Shown: positions 48,448-56,958, counted from the first letter of the stretch. The stretch is 64,000 nt of DNA from Streptomyces pactum (GCF_002005225.1 NZ_CP019724.1:7544001-7608000), one strand, 5' to 3'. Program-made: numbers and translations. The notes: generated by a model from the letters alone, not told the origin.

Positions 48448-49296
48448 GTGCGTGTCCAGTCGCTGACACTGGTCGCGGCCAGCGCCGCCCTGCTCGCCCC
48501 CACGGCGTTCCCCGGTGCGCCGCCCCCGCCCCGTCCCGGCCCCCAGGCCCAGCCCGGGGCCGGACACCAGCACCAGGCCTGGCCGGTCCGCGCGGGCAGG
48601 TCCGGTGCCCGGATCGGACCGGTGCCGCGGGACCAGGCGGGACCCGTTCCACCCTCCGGGATGCGGCCCGGCGCCGGCGCCGGTGCCGGGGTGAAGGAGG
48701 CGCGGCGGGAGGGGCCCGTCCGCGCCGCCGACCTGCTGGCCAGGGCGCGGGGCTGCGACCCCGTCTCGCGCGGGCGCTACCGCACCGACGCCGGAGCGCC
48801 GGCGGACATCCCGGTCTGCGGTACGCGGGACGCCGTGTACTGGAAGGCCGACCTGGACGTCGACTGCGACGGCCGGCCCGGCGACCACTGCAACGGCGGC
48901 ACCGACCCGCACTTCACCGCTGCCACGGCCTACACCCAGTCGGACGGCCGCGCTCTGGACGCCGAACGCCTGCCCTACGTCGTCGTGCCCGAGCCGAGCG
49001 ACATCTGGGACCACCGCGAGCACGACGTCCGGGGCGGGTCGGTCGCGGCCGTCGTCCACGGGGACCGGGTGCGCTACGCGGTCGTCGGCGACATCGGCCC
49101 GCGCGATCTCATCGGCGAGGCCTCCTACGCCGCCGCTCGCTCGCTCGGCATCCCGGCCGACCCGCACGCGGGTGGTACCGCGTCCGGGGTGACGTACATC
49201 GTCTTCAAGGGCAGCGAGGTCGAGCCCATCGAGGACGAGGCCGCCGCCGAGAAGGCGGGGGAGCGGCTGGCGCGGGAATTCCTGGACGCCGGCTGA
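48448..49296 (+). CDS. Secreted GH75 chitosanase
   Basis: This 282-residue enzyme has a signal peptide (VRVQSLTLVAASAALLAPTA) and a long Pro/Gly/Ala-rich linker to about residue 95. The GH75 domain follows with YWKADLDVDCDGRPGDHC, FTAATAYTQSDG, YVVVPEPSDIWD and VVGDIGPRDLIGEASY. It hydrolyses chitosan. The GTG at 48448 follows AGGAGAGG with normal spacing; an in-frame ATG at 48424 has none. The acidic residues in DLDVDCDG and GEAS are the candidate catalytic sites. Confidence 0.88.
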   Translation: MRVQSLTLVAASAALLAPTAFPGAPPPPRPGPQAQPGAGHQHQAWPVRAGRSGARIGPVPRDQAGPVPPSGMRPGAGAGAGVKEARREGPVRAADLLARARGCDPVSRGRYRTDAGAPADIPVCGTRDAVYWKADLDVDCDGRPGDHCNGGTDPHFTAATAYTQSDGRALDAERLPYVVVPEPSDIWDHREHDVRGGSVAAVVHGDRVRYAVVGDIGPRDLIGEASYAAARSLGIPADPHAGGTASGVTYIVFKGSEVEPIEDEAAAEKAGERLAREFLDAG

Positions 49297-49326
49297 ATCC
49301 GCCCGCGCCCCGTGGGTCCGGGTGTC

Positions 49327-49389
49327 TCAGACGGCGGACCAGCCGTCGTCGACGGGCAGGATCGCGCCGTTGATGTTGCTCGCGTACGG
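49327..49389 (-). pseudogene. C-terminal remnant of a short-chain dehydrogenase
   Basis: The minus strand reads GQPYASNINGAILPVDDG followed by WSAV and a stop codon at 49327, the usual last strand of SDR oxidoreductases (SxxNGxxLPVDxGW). Only about 21 residues remain before the sequence turns into the tail of an oppositely oriented TetR gene near 49390. Confidence 0.6.
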
Positions 49390-49674
49390 CTGACCCGCAC
49401 CGAACCGGGCCTGCGCGCGGTCTGGCTGCAGACCTACGACGAGGCCGAACCGGCGTTCGCCCGCGCCCTCGCCGAACGGGCCGGGCTGCCCGCGGACGAC
49501 CTGCGGCCCGCGATCCGGGCGGCCATGTTCGACGCGGCGCTGCGCGCGGCGGTCGAACACCACGCCTGGCACACGGCCCACACCCACGCCCGCGCCGACG
49601 ACGCGACGGCGCGGGCGGAACTGGCCACGACCCTGCGTACCGCTCTCCGGGCCGCCGCGGACGGCCTCACCTGA
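49390..49674 (+). pseudogene. C-terminal remnant of a TetR family regulator
   Basis: The frame reads RTEPGLRAVWLQTYDEAEPA, then FARALAERAGLPADDLRPAI and AMFDAALRAAVEHHAWH to the stop codon at 49674. This is the C-terminal ligand domain of a TetR protein (TetR_C type). No DNA-binding domain or start codon precedes it. It abuts the SDR remnant. Confidence 0.72.
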
Positions 49675-49768
49675 CGCGGGCACGCCGACGGCGTAGCCGG
49701 CCGGGCGAAGCCCGCGGGGGCGGCGAGGGGGCGCCCTCCCGCCGCCCTCGGGGCACCGGACCTCGTGG

Positions 49769-50179
49769 CTAGGCCTTCCGGTAGGAGTACGCCTCCACGG
49801 CCGCCGCCTCCACGGCCGCGAGGTCGGCGCCCGTCGCGGCCGTCACGACCGCCGCCACCGCGCCCTCGACGAACGGGGCGTCCACCAGACGGGTGTTCTC
49901 GGGGAGTTCGTCGCCCTCGGCGAGCAGCGCCTTGACGGTGAGCACCGCACTGCCGAGGTCGGTGAGGACGGCGACCCCCGCGCCCCGGTCCACGGACGCG
50001 GCGGCGGCGGACACCAGCTCGGAGCTGGTGCCGAACCCACCGGACGCGGTCCCGCCCGCCGGCGCGACCGGCACCGTCACACCACCGCCCGACAGGGCCT
50101 GCGCCAGCCCGGCCACGGACGCGGCGACCTCGGCGCTGTGCGACACCAGCACGATTCCGACCAGCTTGCCGTCACTCAC
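49769..50179 (-). CDS. dhaM: Dihydroxyacetone kinase phosphoryl-donor subunit
   Basis: This 136-residue protein is the EIIA-mannose-like domain. The phospho-accepting histidine H14 is in VLVSHSAEVAASVA, and AVLTDLGSAVLTVKALL follows. It passes phosphate from PTS HPr to DhaL. The gene overlaps dhaL by 8 bp, so the three subunits are coupled. Only the EIIA part is present, without the fused HPr and EI domains of E. coli DhaM. Confidence 0.93.
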   Translation of the reverse strand: MSDGKLVGIVLVSHSAEVAASVAGLAQALSGGGVTVPVAPAGGTASGGFGTSSELVSAAAASVDRGAGVAVLTDLGSAVLTVKALLAEGDELPENTRLVDAPFVEGAVAAVVTAATGADLAAVEAAAVEAYSYRKA

Positions 50180-50771
50180 CGGACGCCTCCTCCAGCGCCG
50201 CGACGAGCAGCGCCGCCGAGGTCGCCCCGGGGTCCTGGTGCCCGATACTGCGCTCGCCCAGATAGCTCGCCCTGCCCTTGCGGGCCTGCATCGGCACGGT
50301 GGCCTCGGCTCCCTCCTCGGCCGCGGCGCGGGCCTCGGCGAACGAGCCGCCGAGGGCGTCCACGGCGGGGACCAGGGCGTCGATCATGGTCTTGTCGCCC
50401 GGCGCGGCACCCCCGAGTGTCCGTACGGCGTCCACTCCCGTCCGCAACGCCTCGGCCAACTGCTCGGGACTCACCTCGGCGGCGTCCCCGAGCGCCTTGC
50501 CGGTACGGCGCAGCAACGTCCCGTACAGCGGGCCCGAGGCACCGCCGACCGTGGAGATGAGCTGGCGTCCGGCGAGCGTCAGGATCGCGCCGGGCGTGTC
50601 GGGTGCCTCCTTCTCCAACGTGGCCGTCACGGCCGTGAACCCGCGCTGGAGGTTGCTGCCGTGGTCGGCGTCGCCGATCGGCGAGTCGAGGGCGGTGAGC
50701 CGTTCCGCCTCGCGGTCGACCAACGCGGCGGTCGCCGTCATCCAACGGCGGAAGAAGTCGGCGTCGAGCAC
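50172..50771 (-). CDS. dhaL: Dihydroxyacetone kinase ADP-binding subunit
   Basis: This 199-residue DhaL carries the metal-binding aspartates D34 and D36 in PIGDADHGSNLQRGF and the VGGASGPLYGTLLRR and GDKTMIDAL segments that hold ADP. It transfers phosphate to dihydroxyacetone on DhaK. It lies 49 bp after dhaK and overlaps dhaM. Confidence 0.95.
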   Translation of the reverse strand: MLDADFFRRWMTATAALVDREAERLTALDSPIGDADHGSNLQRGFTAVTATLEKEAPDTPGAILTLAGRQLISTVGGASGPLYGTLLRRTGKALGDAAEVSPEQLAEALRTGVDAVRTLGGAAPGDKTMIDALVPAVDALGGSFAEARAAAEEGAEATVPMQARKGRASYLGERSIGHQDPGATSAALLVAALEEASGE

Positions 50772-50820
50772 TGGGTCTCCTTGCTTGGTAGGTACGTTGC
50801 TACTCCTTCCCCGTGCGCCG

Positions 50821-51813
50821 TCACATGCCCCACCTCAGACCCGGTGTCCTCACCGGCGCGTCCCACAGCCCGAGCAGCTCCTCGTCGATCTCGCACAGGG
50901 TGACCGAGGCCCCCGCCATGTCCAGCGAGGTGACGTAGTTGCCGACGAGGGTGCGGGCCACGGCGACACCTCGCTCGCCGAGCACGCGCCGCACCTCGGC
51001 GTTGAAGCCGTACAGCTCCAGCAGCGGCGTCGCGCCCATACCGTTGACCAGGACCAGGACGGGATTGCGCGGGTCGAAGTCGGACAGGACCGCATCCACG
51101 GCGGCCTCGGCGATCTCCCCCGAGGTCATCATCGGGCGCCGCTCCCGGCCGGGCTCCCCGTGGATGCCGATGCCCAGTTCCAGTTCACCGGCCGGCAGGT
51201 CGAAGGTGGGGCTGCCCTTGGCGGGCGTGGTGACGGCGCTCAGCGCGACACCGAAGCTGCGGGAGCTGTCGTTCACCTGGCGGGCGATCGCCTCCACCCG
51301 CTCCAGCGGCCGGCCCTCGTCGGCCGCGGCCCCGGCGATCTTCTCCACGAACAGCGTCGCCCCCGTACCGCGCCGCCCGGCCGTGTAGAGGCTGTCCGTC
51401 ACCGCCACGTCGTCGTCGACCAGCACCTTGGCGACCTGGATGCCCTCGTCCTCGGCCAGCTCGGCGGCCATGTCGAAGTTGAGCACGTCACCGGTGTAGT
51501 TCTTCACGATGAACAGCACCCCGGCCCCGCTGTCCACGGCCGCCGCCGCCCGCACCATCTGGTCCGGCACCGGGGAGGTGAACACCTCACCCGGACAGGC
51601 CGCCGACAGCATCCCGGGACCCACGAACCCGCCGTGCAGCGGCTCGTGCCCGGATCCGCCCCCCGACACCAGGGCGACCTTCCCGGCCACGGGAGCGTCC
51701 CTGCGCACGATCACCCGGTTCTCGACATCCACGGTCAGCTCGGGATGGGCGGCCGCCATACCACGCAGCGCGTCCGCGACCACGGTCTCCGGGACGTTGA
51801 TGAGCATCTTCAT
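50821..51813 (-). CDS. dhaK: Dihydroxyacetone kinase substrate-binding subunit
   Basis: This 330-residue DhaK binds dihydroxyacetone covalently through H218 in LGIGIHGEPG, the same residue number as in E. coli. VSGGGSGHEPLHGGFVGPGM (49-68) is the other signature. It heads the dhaKLM operon. The product is dihydroxyacetone phosphate for glycolysis. The ATG at 51813 has TAGGAGATACCC upstream. Confidence 0.95.
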   Translation of the reverse strand: MKMLINVPETVVADALRGMAAAHPELTVDVENRVIVRRDAPVAGKVALVSGGGSGHEPLHGGFVGPGMLSAACPGEVFTSPVPDQMVRAAAAVDSGAGVLFIVKNYTGDVLNFDMAAELAEDEGIQVAKVLVDDDVAVTDSLYTAGRRGTGATLFVEKIAGAAADEGRPLERVEAIARQVNDSSRSFGVALSAVTTPAKGSPTFDLPAGELELGIGIHGEPGRERRPMMTSGEIAEAAVDAVLSDFDPRNPVLVLVNGMGATPLLELYGFNAEVRRVLGERGVAVARTLVGNYVTSLDMAGASVTLCEIDEELLGLWDAPVRTPGLRWGM

Positions 51814-51835
51814 GGGTATCTCCTAGGCAGATTAG

Positions 51836-52337
51836 CGGATGGACCTCTGACATGCGTTCTGGCTGTTCAGGGGTGGGGGTGGGTAGTTCGTGATCTTGGC
51901 GGTCCGGGGCGGTCGTGAGCGGGTTCTGGCGTTACTGATGCTGACTCAATGCTGTCTTCGGTGACGGTCGTCAGGTTGTTCCGGCGGTCGGGCAGGTCTC
52001 GGTCGGGGCGCCGCTGTCGGCAGTATCGGCCTTGCGGCAGCGAAGGTCACGCGAGAGGACGACTTGGGCGCGCCCTGGTCGGCGTGCATGACGTGATGCG
52101 GCGAAAGTCGAGGCATCGCAAGGTGGGGGTAGAGCTGCGGCGGCTGAGCGGGTGCTGCGTTATCCGGCTTCTCCGCAGCCCTTCGGGCGTCCGGTTGCTG
52201 CTGCTGGCGGCCCACTCGGTGGGAGTGACGTGGTCGATCGGGGCTTGGACGAGCGGTCCCCGGGAGCGGTGCGGGAACGCCTGCCAGGCAGCCGACCGGC
52301 CGCACGAGCACACTCCCCGGTGCGTAATACTCTCCGG
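51836..52337. other. Unassigned 500-bp stretch at the edge of the low-GC island
   Basis: No supported gene is seen on either strand. Short open frames exist but lack ribosome sites and known motifs. It may be debris of a mobile element, since the neighbouring island contains one, but I found no transposase motif here. Confidence 0.4.
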
Positions 52338-52826
52338 ATGAGTTCGCGCACTTCCCCGGTCAGCCGGGCGATCACGATACGGCGGGCCGTCGCACGGGAT
52401 GCCAAACGGCTCACGCGGCTCGTGCGTGGCTCGAGTGCCTACGAGGGCAAGTACGCAGCCGCAGTCGCGGGCTACCGGGTCGGTCCCGATTACATCGAGG
52501 CCCACCGCGCCTTCGTAGCCGTCGGCGGCGACGAGCATGGAGGCCGGGTCCTCGGGTTCTACTCGCTCGTCCTCGATCCACCGGAGCTCGATCTGCTGTT
52601 CGTCGCCGACGAAGCGCAAGGGCGGGGTATTGGACGACTGCTCGTCGCACACATGCGGTCCGAGGGCCGTGCCGCCGGGCTCGACCGTGTCAAGGTCGTG
52701 TCGCATCTTCCCGCCGAGGACTTCTACCACCGCGTCGGTGCAGTACGGACCGGGACCGCGCCGGCGAACCCGCCCGCCGTGCCGTGGGACCGTCCCGAAT
52801 TCGAGTTTCGCATTTCTTCGGAATGA
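52338..52826 (+). CDS. GNAT family N-acetyltransferase
   Basis: This 162-residue protein has the GNAT fold with the acetyl-CoA loop LLFVADEAQGRGIGRLLVAH (R/QxxGxG/A) and the C-terminal VKVVSHLPAEDFYHRVGAV strand-helix. The ATG at 52338 follows TCTCCGG. The acceptor is unknown. It is the first intact gene of the low-GC island, on the opposite strand from the RiPP genes. Confidence 0.85.
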   Translation: MSSRTSPVSRAITIRRAVARDAKRLTRLVRGSSAYEGKYAAAVAGYRVGPDYIEAHRAFVAVGGDEHGGRVLGFYSLVLDPPELDLLFVADEAQGRGIGRLLVAHMRSEGRAAGLDRVKVVSHLPAEDFYHRVGAVRTGTAPANPPAVPWDRPEFEFRISSE

Positions 52827-52959
52827 CGCGGTGTGCCGGTTCGCGGGGCACCGGCTTCGCCTGCACGGTGGGGGCATGCGGGAGTCGCTGGACGCCGGGC
52901 GCTCTGTGTGTGCCGTCGTCTCAGCCCTGGCGGGGGATCGCCTGGCCTTTCCTGGCGAC

Positions 52960-53390
52960 TCCCTCACCACAGTCCTTGCCCCGTGGAGCTTGGCCGGCGG
53001 GCGTCGGTGCGGCCGGGGGAGGAGCCGGCCCACATGCCATCGGATCCACCGCGTGGATCGCCCGTCCACGGTTCGCCGGGCCGGTCCGCCGTCCGGCGCT
53101 GGCCCGGGGCACCCGTCAGCTCCTCCAGGACGGCGTCGAAGACGGTGGAGTCGTTGACGTTGCCGGGCATGACGTCGCGGCCAGGGGCAGGCCGCGATCG
53201 TCGTTCCGGTAGGTCACACCACGGAGCACCGGTCCGCAACCGCCACAGCACCCCGTTGATCACCTGCAGGTGATCCCGTCACGGCCGCCCACGACCGTCA
53301 ACCCTCGGTAGCAGAGGTGCTGTCCGCTCCCACGCCGCATCCGTCAGCTCACCACGGCCCACCACGAGATCGATTATCAGGAAAGTGACC
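52960..53390 (-). mobile_element. IS5-family transposase remnant
   Basis: The minus strand reads GELTDAAWERTAPLLPRVDG, RGRP, an in-frame stop codon, then [20 protein letters not shown], the N terminus of IS5-type DDE transposases. It jumps straight to a piece of the catalytic part ([20 protein letters not shown]), so the middle is deleted. No complete ends were found. It lies directly downstream of the HExxH gene. Confidence 0.75.
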
Positions 53391-53441
53391 TCGCCTCACA
53401 CCGAGATCATCACGATGCGGGACAAGGACCGAAGCCGACTC

Positions 53442-54566
53442 TCAGAACACGGCCTCGTGGTTCGCCGCTACCTGTTCCTGCAGATCTCCGAGCGCATCCA
53501 GCAAGTCGCCGTTCACCTGGTCGACATAGGGCTTGATCAGTTGAGTGAGCGGTTCCTTCAGGAAACCGCACAAGGCTGCCTGTCGCCTCTCGAGCGCCCG
53601 CGCAGTCCCGAACGCCCCGGTTTCCGCTGCCGCCGACCAGAAGTTGAACAGGCCATACCACACGAAGCAGGCTTGCAGGAAAGGCCTGACCGGCAGTCGG
53701 CGACCGGTCCACGGACTGGGAACCATCGGTTGCATGCTGTACAAGGAGTCGTCGAGCACCCAACTCTCCTGCATTTCGTGCATGTACAGAAATCCGTGGA
53801 TCGACTCGTGGACCACACCTTCAGCGACGAAAGCCTGATCCACGGCCGAGAACTGCGGATTTCCCAGAACCGAGCGTCCGACGTACTGGGCACAGGATCC
53901 CGAAGAGAAGACTCGCTCCCGGTCATCCCGGAGGAGCACCAGGGCCTTGGTGAATCTTGCGACGAACGCTGACGTTTCGCTGCTCACCGAAGCGATTCCG
54001 TCGATGGCTGCCGACAACTTCGCCAGCGCTTCCTCCCTCTCCCGCCCTGCCAACGGGGCTCTGCCCTCGGGCTGGGTGAAGCGCATCCCTTGTACATCGA
54101 TGCCAAGGGCATAGGGACTGTCGAGATCGAGAGCTGCCACGCCCTTGATAGAGGGCCCCTCGACGACCTGGCCGCCGGGAAGGATCTGAGTGTCCCCCAA
54201 GGCCGTCCAGAGCGGCTCCACGACGGGCTGTGCGACGCTGCCCTCGCGCGCCATCTCCGCCTGCACGGATCGAATGAGGAATTCGGTTGCCGCCGAAGCA
54301 TCTCGCGCGGGGTCGGGCCACATCAGCAGTCGCGTCGTCTCGGGCGCCAGCAACAGCCTGGTGAGCGACTCGTCGCTCAATCCGGTCAGCTTGGCGACGA
54401 TTTCCGCTTCGACATCGGGGCGGGTAGACCTTACCTCGGTAAGGAACTGCCCCAGGTGCCGCCCCACCAAATCGGAGTAGCCACGGTGGATCTCATCGCA
54501 CACTTCACTTGTGCCACACCAGCCAAGTGCCTGATGCAGTCTTTTGAGGGGTGACAAGTCCTTCAT
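53442..54566 (-). CDS. HExxH-motif RiPP modification protein (probable peptide beta-hydroxylase)
   Basis: This 374-residue protein contains H253-ESI-H257 in FVAEGVVHESIHGFLYMHEM, and a conserved Tyr/Trp-rich segment (FLQACFVWYGLFNFWSAAAE) follows. It matches the HExxH putative peptide-modification family that accompanies radical SAM/SPASM maturases. From memory, related HExxH domains fused to radical SAM enzymes have been shown to hydroxylate the beta carbon of peptide residues using 2-oxoglutarate, so the metal site need not mean a protease. The ATG overlaps the stop codon of the radical SAM gene (ATGA). The N-terminal 200 residues are helical and may bind the precursor. Confidence 0.85.
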   Translation of the reverse strand: MKDLSPLKRLHQALGWCGTSEVCDEIHRGYSDLVGRHLGQFLTEVRSTRPDVEAEIVAKLTGLSDESLTRLLLAPETTRLLMWPDPARDASAATEFLIRSVQAEMAREGSVAQPVVEPLWTALGDTQILPGGQVVEGPSIKGVAALDLDSPYALGIDVQGMRFTQPEGRAPLAGREREEALAKLSAAIDGIASVSSETSAFVARFTKALVLLRDDRERVFSSGSCAQYVGRSVLGNPQFSAVDQAFVAEGVVHESIHGFLYMHEMQESWVLDDSLYSMQPMVPSPWTGRRLPVRPFLQACFVWYGLFNFWSAAAETGAFGTARALERRQAALCGFLKEPLTQLIKPYVDQVNGDLLDALGDLQEQVAANHEAVF

Positions 54567-55810
54567 CCCGAGATCGATTGTGCGACGGCGTTGTTTGATC
54601 GAGAAGTGACGGCGTGAAAGGCCATTTCCTTCCGAACGGTACCGACGATGTGTTCGATCACCGCGAGCAGGGATTCGCAGTGCACGCTCGGGTTGGAGAA
54701 CGCGTTTTTCTTCGACCATCGGTGCGGCATCTCGCCGCCGCCACACAGCCCGTAGACAGGGCATCGCAGACAATCGTTCGGCAGAATTTCCTGGTTCCTC
54801 AGCCCCATGCGATAGAGCTCTGTCTCCCGCAGCCTCTCGATCGGGTGCCTGCGGACATCAAGACCCGTGAGCGTCATGCCGTCACCGCAGATCCGAAGCA
54901 TGTCCAGGGGTTCCAGGCTGCCATCGGTTTCCACGACCACATCGGTCACCGGCTGGGCACCCAATGCGCTGATCTGTGATTCACCGCCCAGGATCAGATG
55001 AAGCAGCGCTTCGAACCATCTGATCCGCACGCCTGGATCCGCATTACCGTACCACTCGTCGAACAGATCGATATAGTATTTGCCGAGAAGGTCAGCGTTC
55101 CAGGGCGGCCCTTCCTCATGGTGGTAGTCCGGCCAGAGGAAATCCATGTTCCGGACACCGATATCGAGCAAGTGACGGAACACCTCCGTCCCAGGGAATC
55201 GCGGGTCGGCCACGACGAGGATTCCCCAGGGAGGCGATTCGGCGCCTTGAGTCACCAGAAGGTCGATCGCTTTGCGGACGCGGCTGTAGCTTCCCTTTCC
55301 CTGGTGGTTCACTCGATGACGATCGTTCCAGACTGCCGGCCCGTCGAGGCTCACTCCGACCTGGACTCCATGGCTCGCGAACAGTGAGAGCCAGTCCGCA
55401 TCCATGAGAACGCCGTTGGACTGCAGGGTAACGGAGAGCCGCACGTCTGCCGGCGCCATTCTCCTGACATCGTCCAGAAAGCGCGTCATCCAGGGCTTGC
55501 CGACCAGAAGCGGCTCTCCTCCGTGAAGTGCGACTACCGCTTCGGTGATGCCGTTCCGGGACGCATACTCCGTAATCTCCCGAATGGCGGCTCGGGCGAC
55601 CTCCAAGGACATGACCCGGGGGCGGGTCAGATGGGTCGTATCACCCTTGTTGTAGATGTAGCAATAGGTGCAGTCCAGGTTGCATCTCGAAGAGATCTTG
55701 AGGATGCAGGAAACAGGAAGAGCAATTCCTGTAGATCGCCGTTCAGGAAACGAATCCTCTTCACCAGAAGGGCGTCGAAACGCGCGATCTCGCATACGAG
55801 ATGAAATCAA
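54563..55810 (-). CDS. Radical SAM/SPASM peptide maturase (cyclophane-forming type)
   Basis: This 415-residue enzyme has the radical SAM cluster C43-NLD-C47-TY-C50 and the SAM-binding ALHGGEPLL. A C-terminal SPASM domain (about 345-375: DCLRCPVYGLCGGGEMPHRW, then NPSVHC) provides auxiliary cluster ligands. The CGGG-PHR-W/Y-NPSV-C pattern is that of FxsB-like maturases, which link an aromatic ring to a nearby beta carbon. The TTG at 55810 is preferred because AAGGGG stands 7 bases before it; the ATG at 55795 has no ribosome site. Codons such as AAA, TAT and TGT are frequent, unlike neighbouring chromosomal genes. Confidence 0.9.
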   Translation of the reverse strand: MISSRMRDRAFRRPSGEEDSFPERRSTGIALPVSCILKISSRCNLDCTYCYIYNKGDTTHLTRPRVMSLEVARAAIREITEYASRNGITEAVVALHGGEPLLVGKPWMTRFLDDVRRMAPADVRLSVTLQSNGVLMDADWLSLFASHGVQVGVSLDGPAVWNDRHRVNHQGKGSYSRVRKAIDLLVTQGAESPPWGILVVADPRFPGTEVFRHLLDIGVRNMDFLWPDYHHEEGPPWNADLLGKYYIDLFDEWYGNADPGVRIRWFEALLHLILGGESQISALGAQPVTDVVVETDGSLEPLDMLRICGDGMTLTGLDVRRHPIERLRETELYRMGLRNQEILPNDCLRCPVYGLCGGGEMPHRWSKKNAFSNPSVHCESLLAVIEHIVGTVRKEMAFHAVTSRSNNAVAQSISG

Positions 55811-55886
55811 GGACCAACCCCTTGCCGATTCTGTTCAACGTTCCGGACTGACCGATCCCACTACCGTCCAGCAGCGGCGCGGTTTC

Positions 55887-56090
55887 CTACATCTCCGGAA
55901 TTTCGTTCCAGCTCCTGCTGAAAGTGAGGCGGTTGTACCCGACGGTTACAGGCGGCTGCCCGCCTTCGGTGACCTCAAGCGCCGCGCGAAGAATGGGATT
56001 GAGGTTTCCGACGGCGTCCCTGAGAGCGCCAAGGTCCTTGATGGGGACTCGCACCTCTGCCTGCTGGGGCTTTTGCGCGCCATTTTCCAT
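55887..56090 (-). CDS. RiPP precursor peptide (candidate)
   Basis: This 67-residue peptide has a leader (AEVRVPIKDLGALRDAVGNL, NPILRAALEVTEGG) with hydrophobic helix spacing and a C-terminal core ending VTVGYNRLTFSRSWNEIPEM. GGAGGG precedes the ATG at 56090 and the radical SAM gene begins 76 bp downstream, so position and ribosome site support a true gene. The core holds three aromatic-X-charged triplets: Y53-N-R55, F58-S-R60 and W62-N-E64. It has no cysteine and no FxSxx terminus. Three-residue cyclophanes would be the expected products. Confidence 0.82.
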   Translation of the reverse strand: MENGAQKPQQAEVRVPIKDLGALRDAVGNLNPILRAALEVTEGGQPPVTVGYNRLTFSRSWNEIPEM

Positions 56091-56474
56091 GATGCCCTCC
56101 GAATTCCGAGATTGAGCGAATCAACGAGACTCGCGAGTGGGTCCGACGCTAGCCAGCCTGTGGCTTCATGGCCATCGAGACATTCCAGGGTTTGCTCCAA
56201 CGGTGGTTTCGTCCACCCGAGCAGCCGTATCGACAACGACGGTCAGGCAGGGACTGACACGCTTCCTGTCGATGGGCTGACAGCGGTTGACTGCACGGGG
56301 CATGGCGTTGACAGGCGCCGCATGCGAGCGCGCTCGGGAGGACCTACCGCGGATTCCGGTCGGTGCTTGAGTCGACGGAGGGCGCGGTCATGGCGGTCTT
56401 ATGCTGCAGCGCGCCGCCGGCCACGGCACGGTCGTCGAGCGGCCGCTGCCGGTGGCACGGCCAAGGGCGAGATC
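56091..56474. other. Upstream region of the RiPP operon
   Basis: This spacer should contain the RiPP promoter on the minus strand. A TAGCGT at about 56150 on that strand could be a -10 box, but no clear -35 partner is visible. No gene is supported. Confidence 0.4.
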
Positions 56475-56906
56475 GTGCTGGAAGGAACGGACCGGAGCGG
56501 CGGAGTGAAGCGGCCGCACACCTTCCGGGCCGAGACGAGCGCAGCCGTCTTCCGCCGTCGACTCCTCGACGGTGGCGGCCATGGCTGGCTCCCGCAGCCC
56601 GCCGACGGCACGTGGCGGTGCGACCGACGTGGACGAGAGCGACGAGGACAAGGGGAAGGCGGGGCAGTGGGCCTCTTTCTGCTGCAGATGAGCGACGACT
56701 CCGAGATGATCCTCACCGCGGGCCGAGCCACACGCACGGACACCGGAGAAGTCGGGTTCGAGAGGATCGACGCCCGCGGCAACCGGTCCCACTTCTGCAC
56801 GATCGCCGGCGGGCAGATCAAGGCCGCCAACGCGCGCAAGACCGACGACAACGGCGCGGAACGCTGGGAGCCCCAGCCGTCCACCGGACGCTGGTGGGCG
56901 TACTGA
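56475..56906 (+). CDS. Hypothetical protein, start uncertain
   Basis: The frame reads LEGTDRSGGVKRPHTFRAET, later FLLQMSDDSEMILTAGRATR and ends RWEPQPSTGRWWAY at 56906. Charge and composition look like a real small protein, especially the last 80 residues. Starts are uncertain: GTG 56475 has little upstream, while GTG 56667 follows AGGGGAAGGCGGGGCA. I recognise no family. It may also be a decayed gene at the island edge. Confidence 0.35.
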   Translation: MLEGTDRSGGVKRPHTFRAETSAAVFRRRLLDGGGHGWLPQPADGTWRCDRRGRERRGQGEGGAVGLFLLQMSDDSEMILTAGRATRTDTGEVGFERIDARGNRSHFCTIAGGQIKAANARKTDDNGAERWEPQPSTGRWWAY

Positions 56907-56958
56907 CCGCCGGCAGGACGGGCCCCACGCCGGGAGAGGGCCAGGCCCTGCCTCGCCT

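Noticed and set aside
53796..53810. Reading the HESIH protein as a zinc metallopeptidase
   Set aside because: The HExxH protein lacks peptidase family features, and its coupling to a radical SAM maturase fits the peptide-modification family better.
55887..56090. Calling the precursor a standard FxSxx-COOH (FxsA) peptide
   Set aside because: The peptide ends NEIPEM and has no F-x-S-x-x terminus; only the partner enzymes are FxsB-like.
55946..56236. 97-codon minus-strand frame overlapping the precursor gene
   Set aside because: It overlaps the precursor in another frame, has no ribosome site and shows no motif; the GGAGGG site belongs to the 56090 start.
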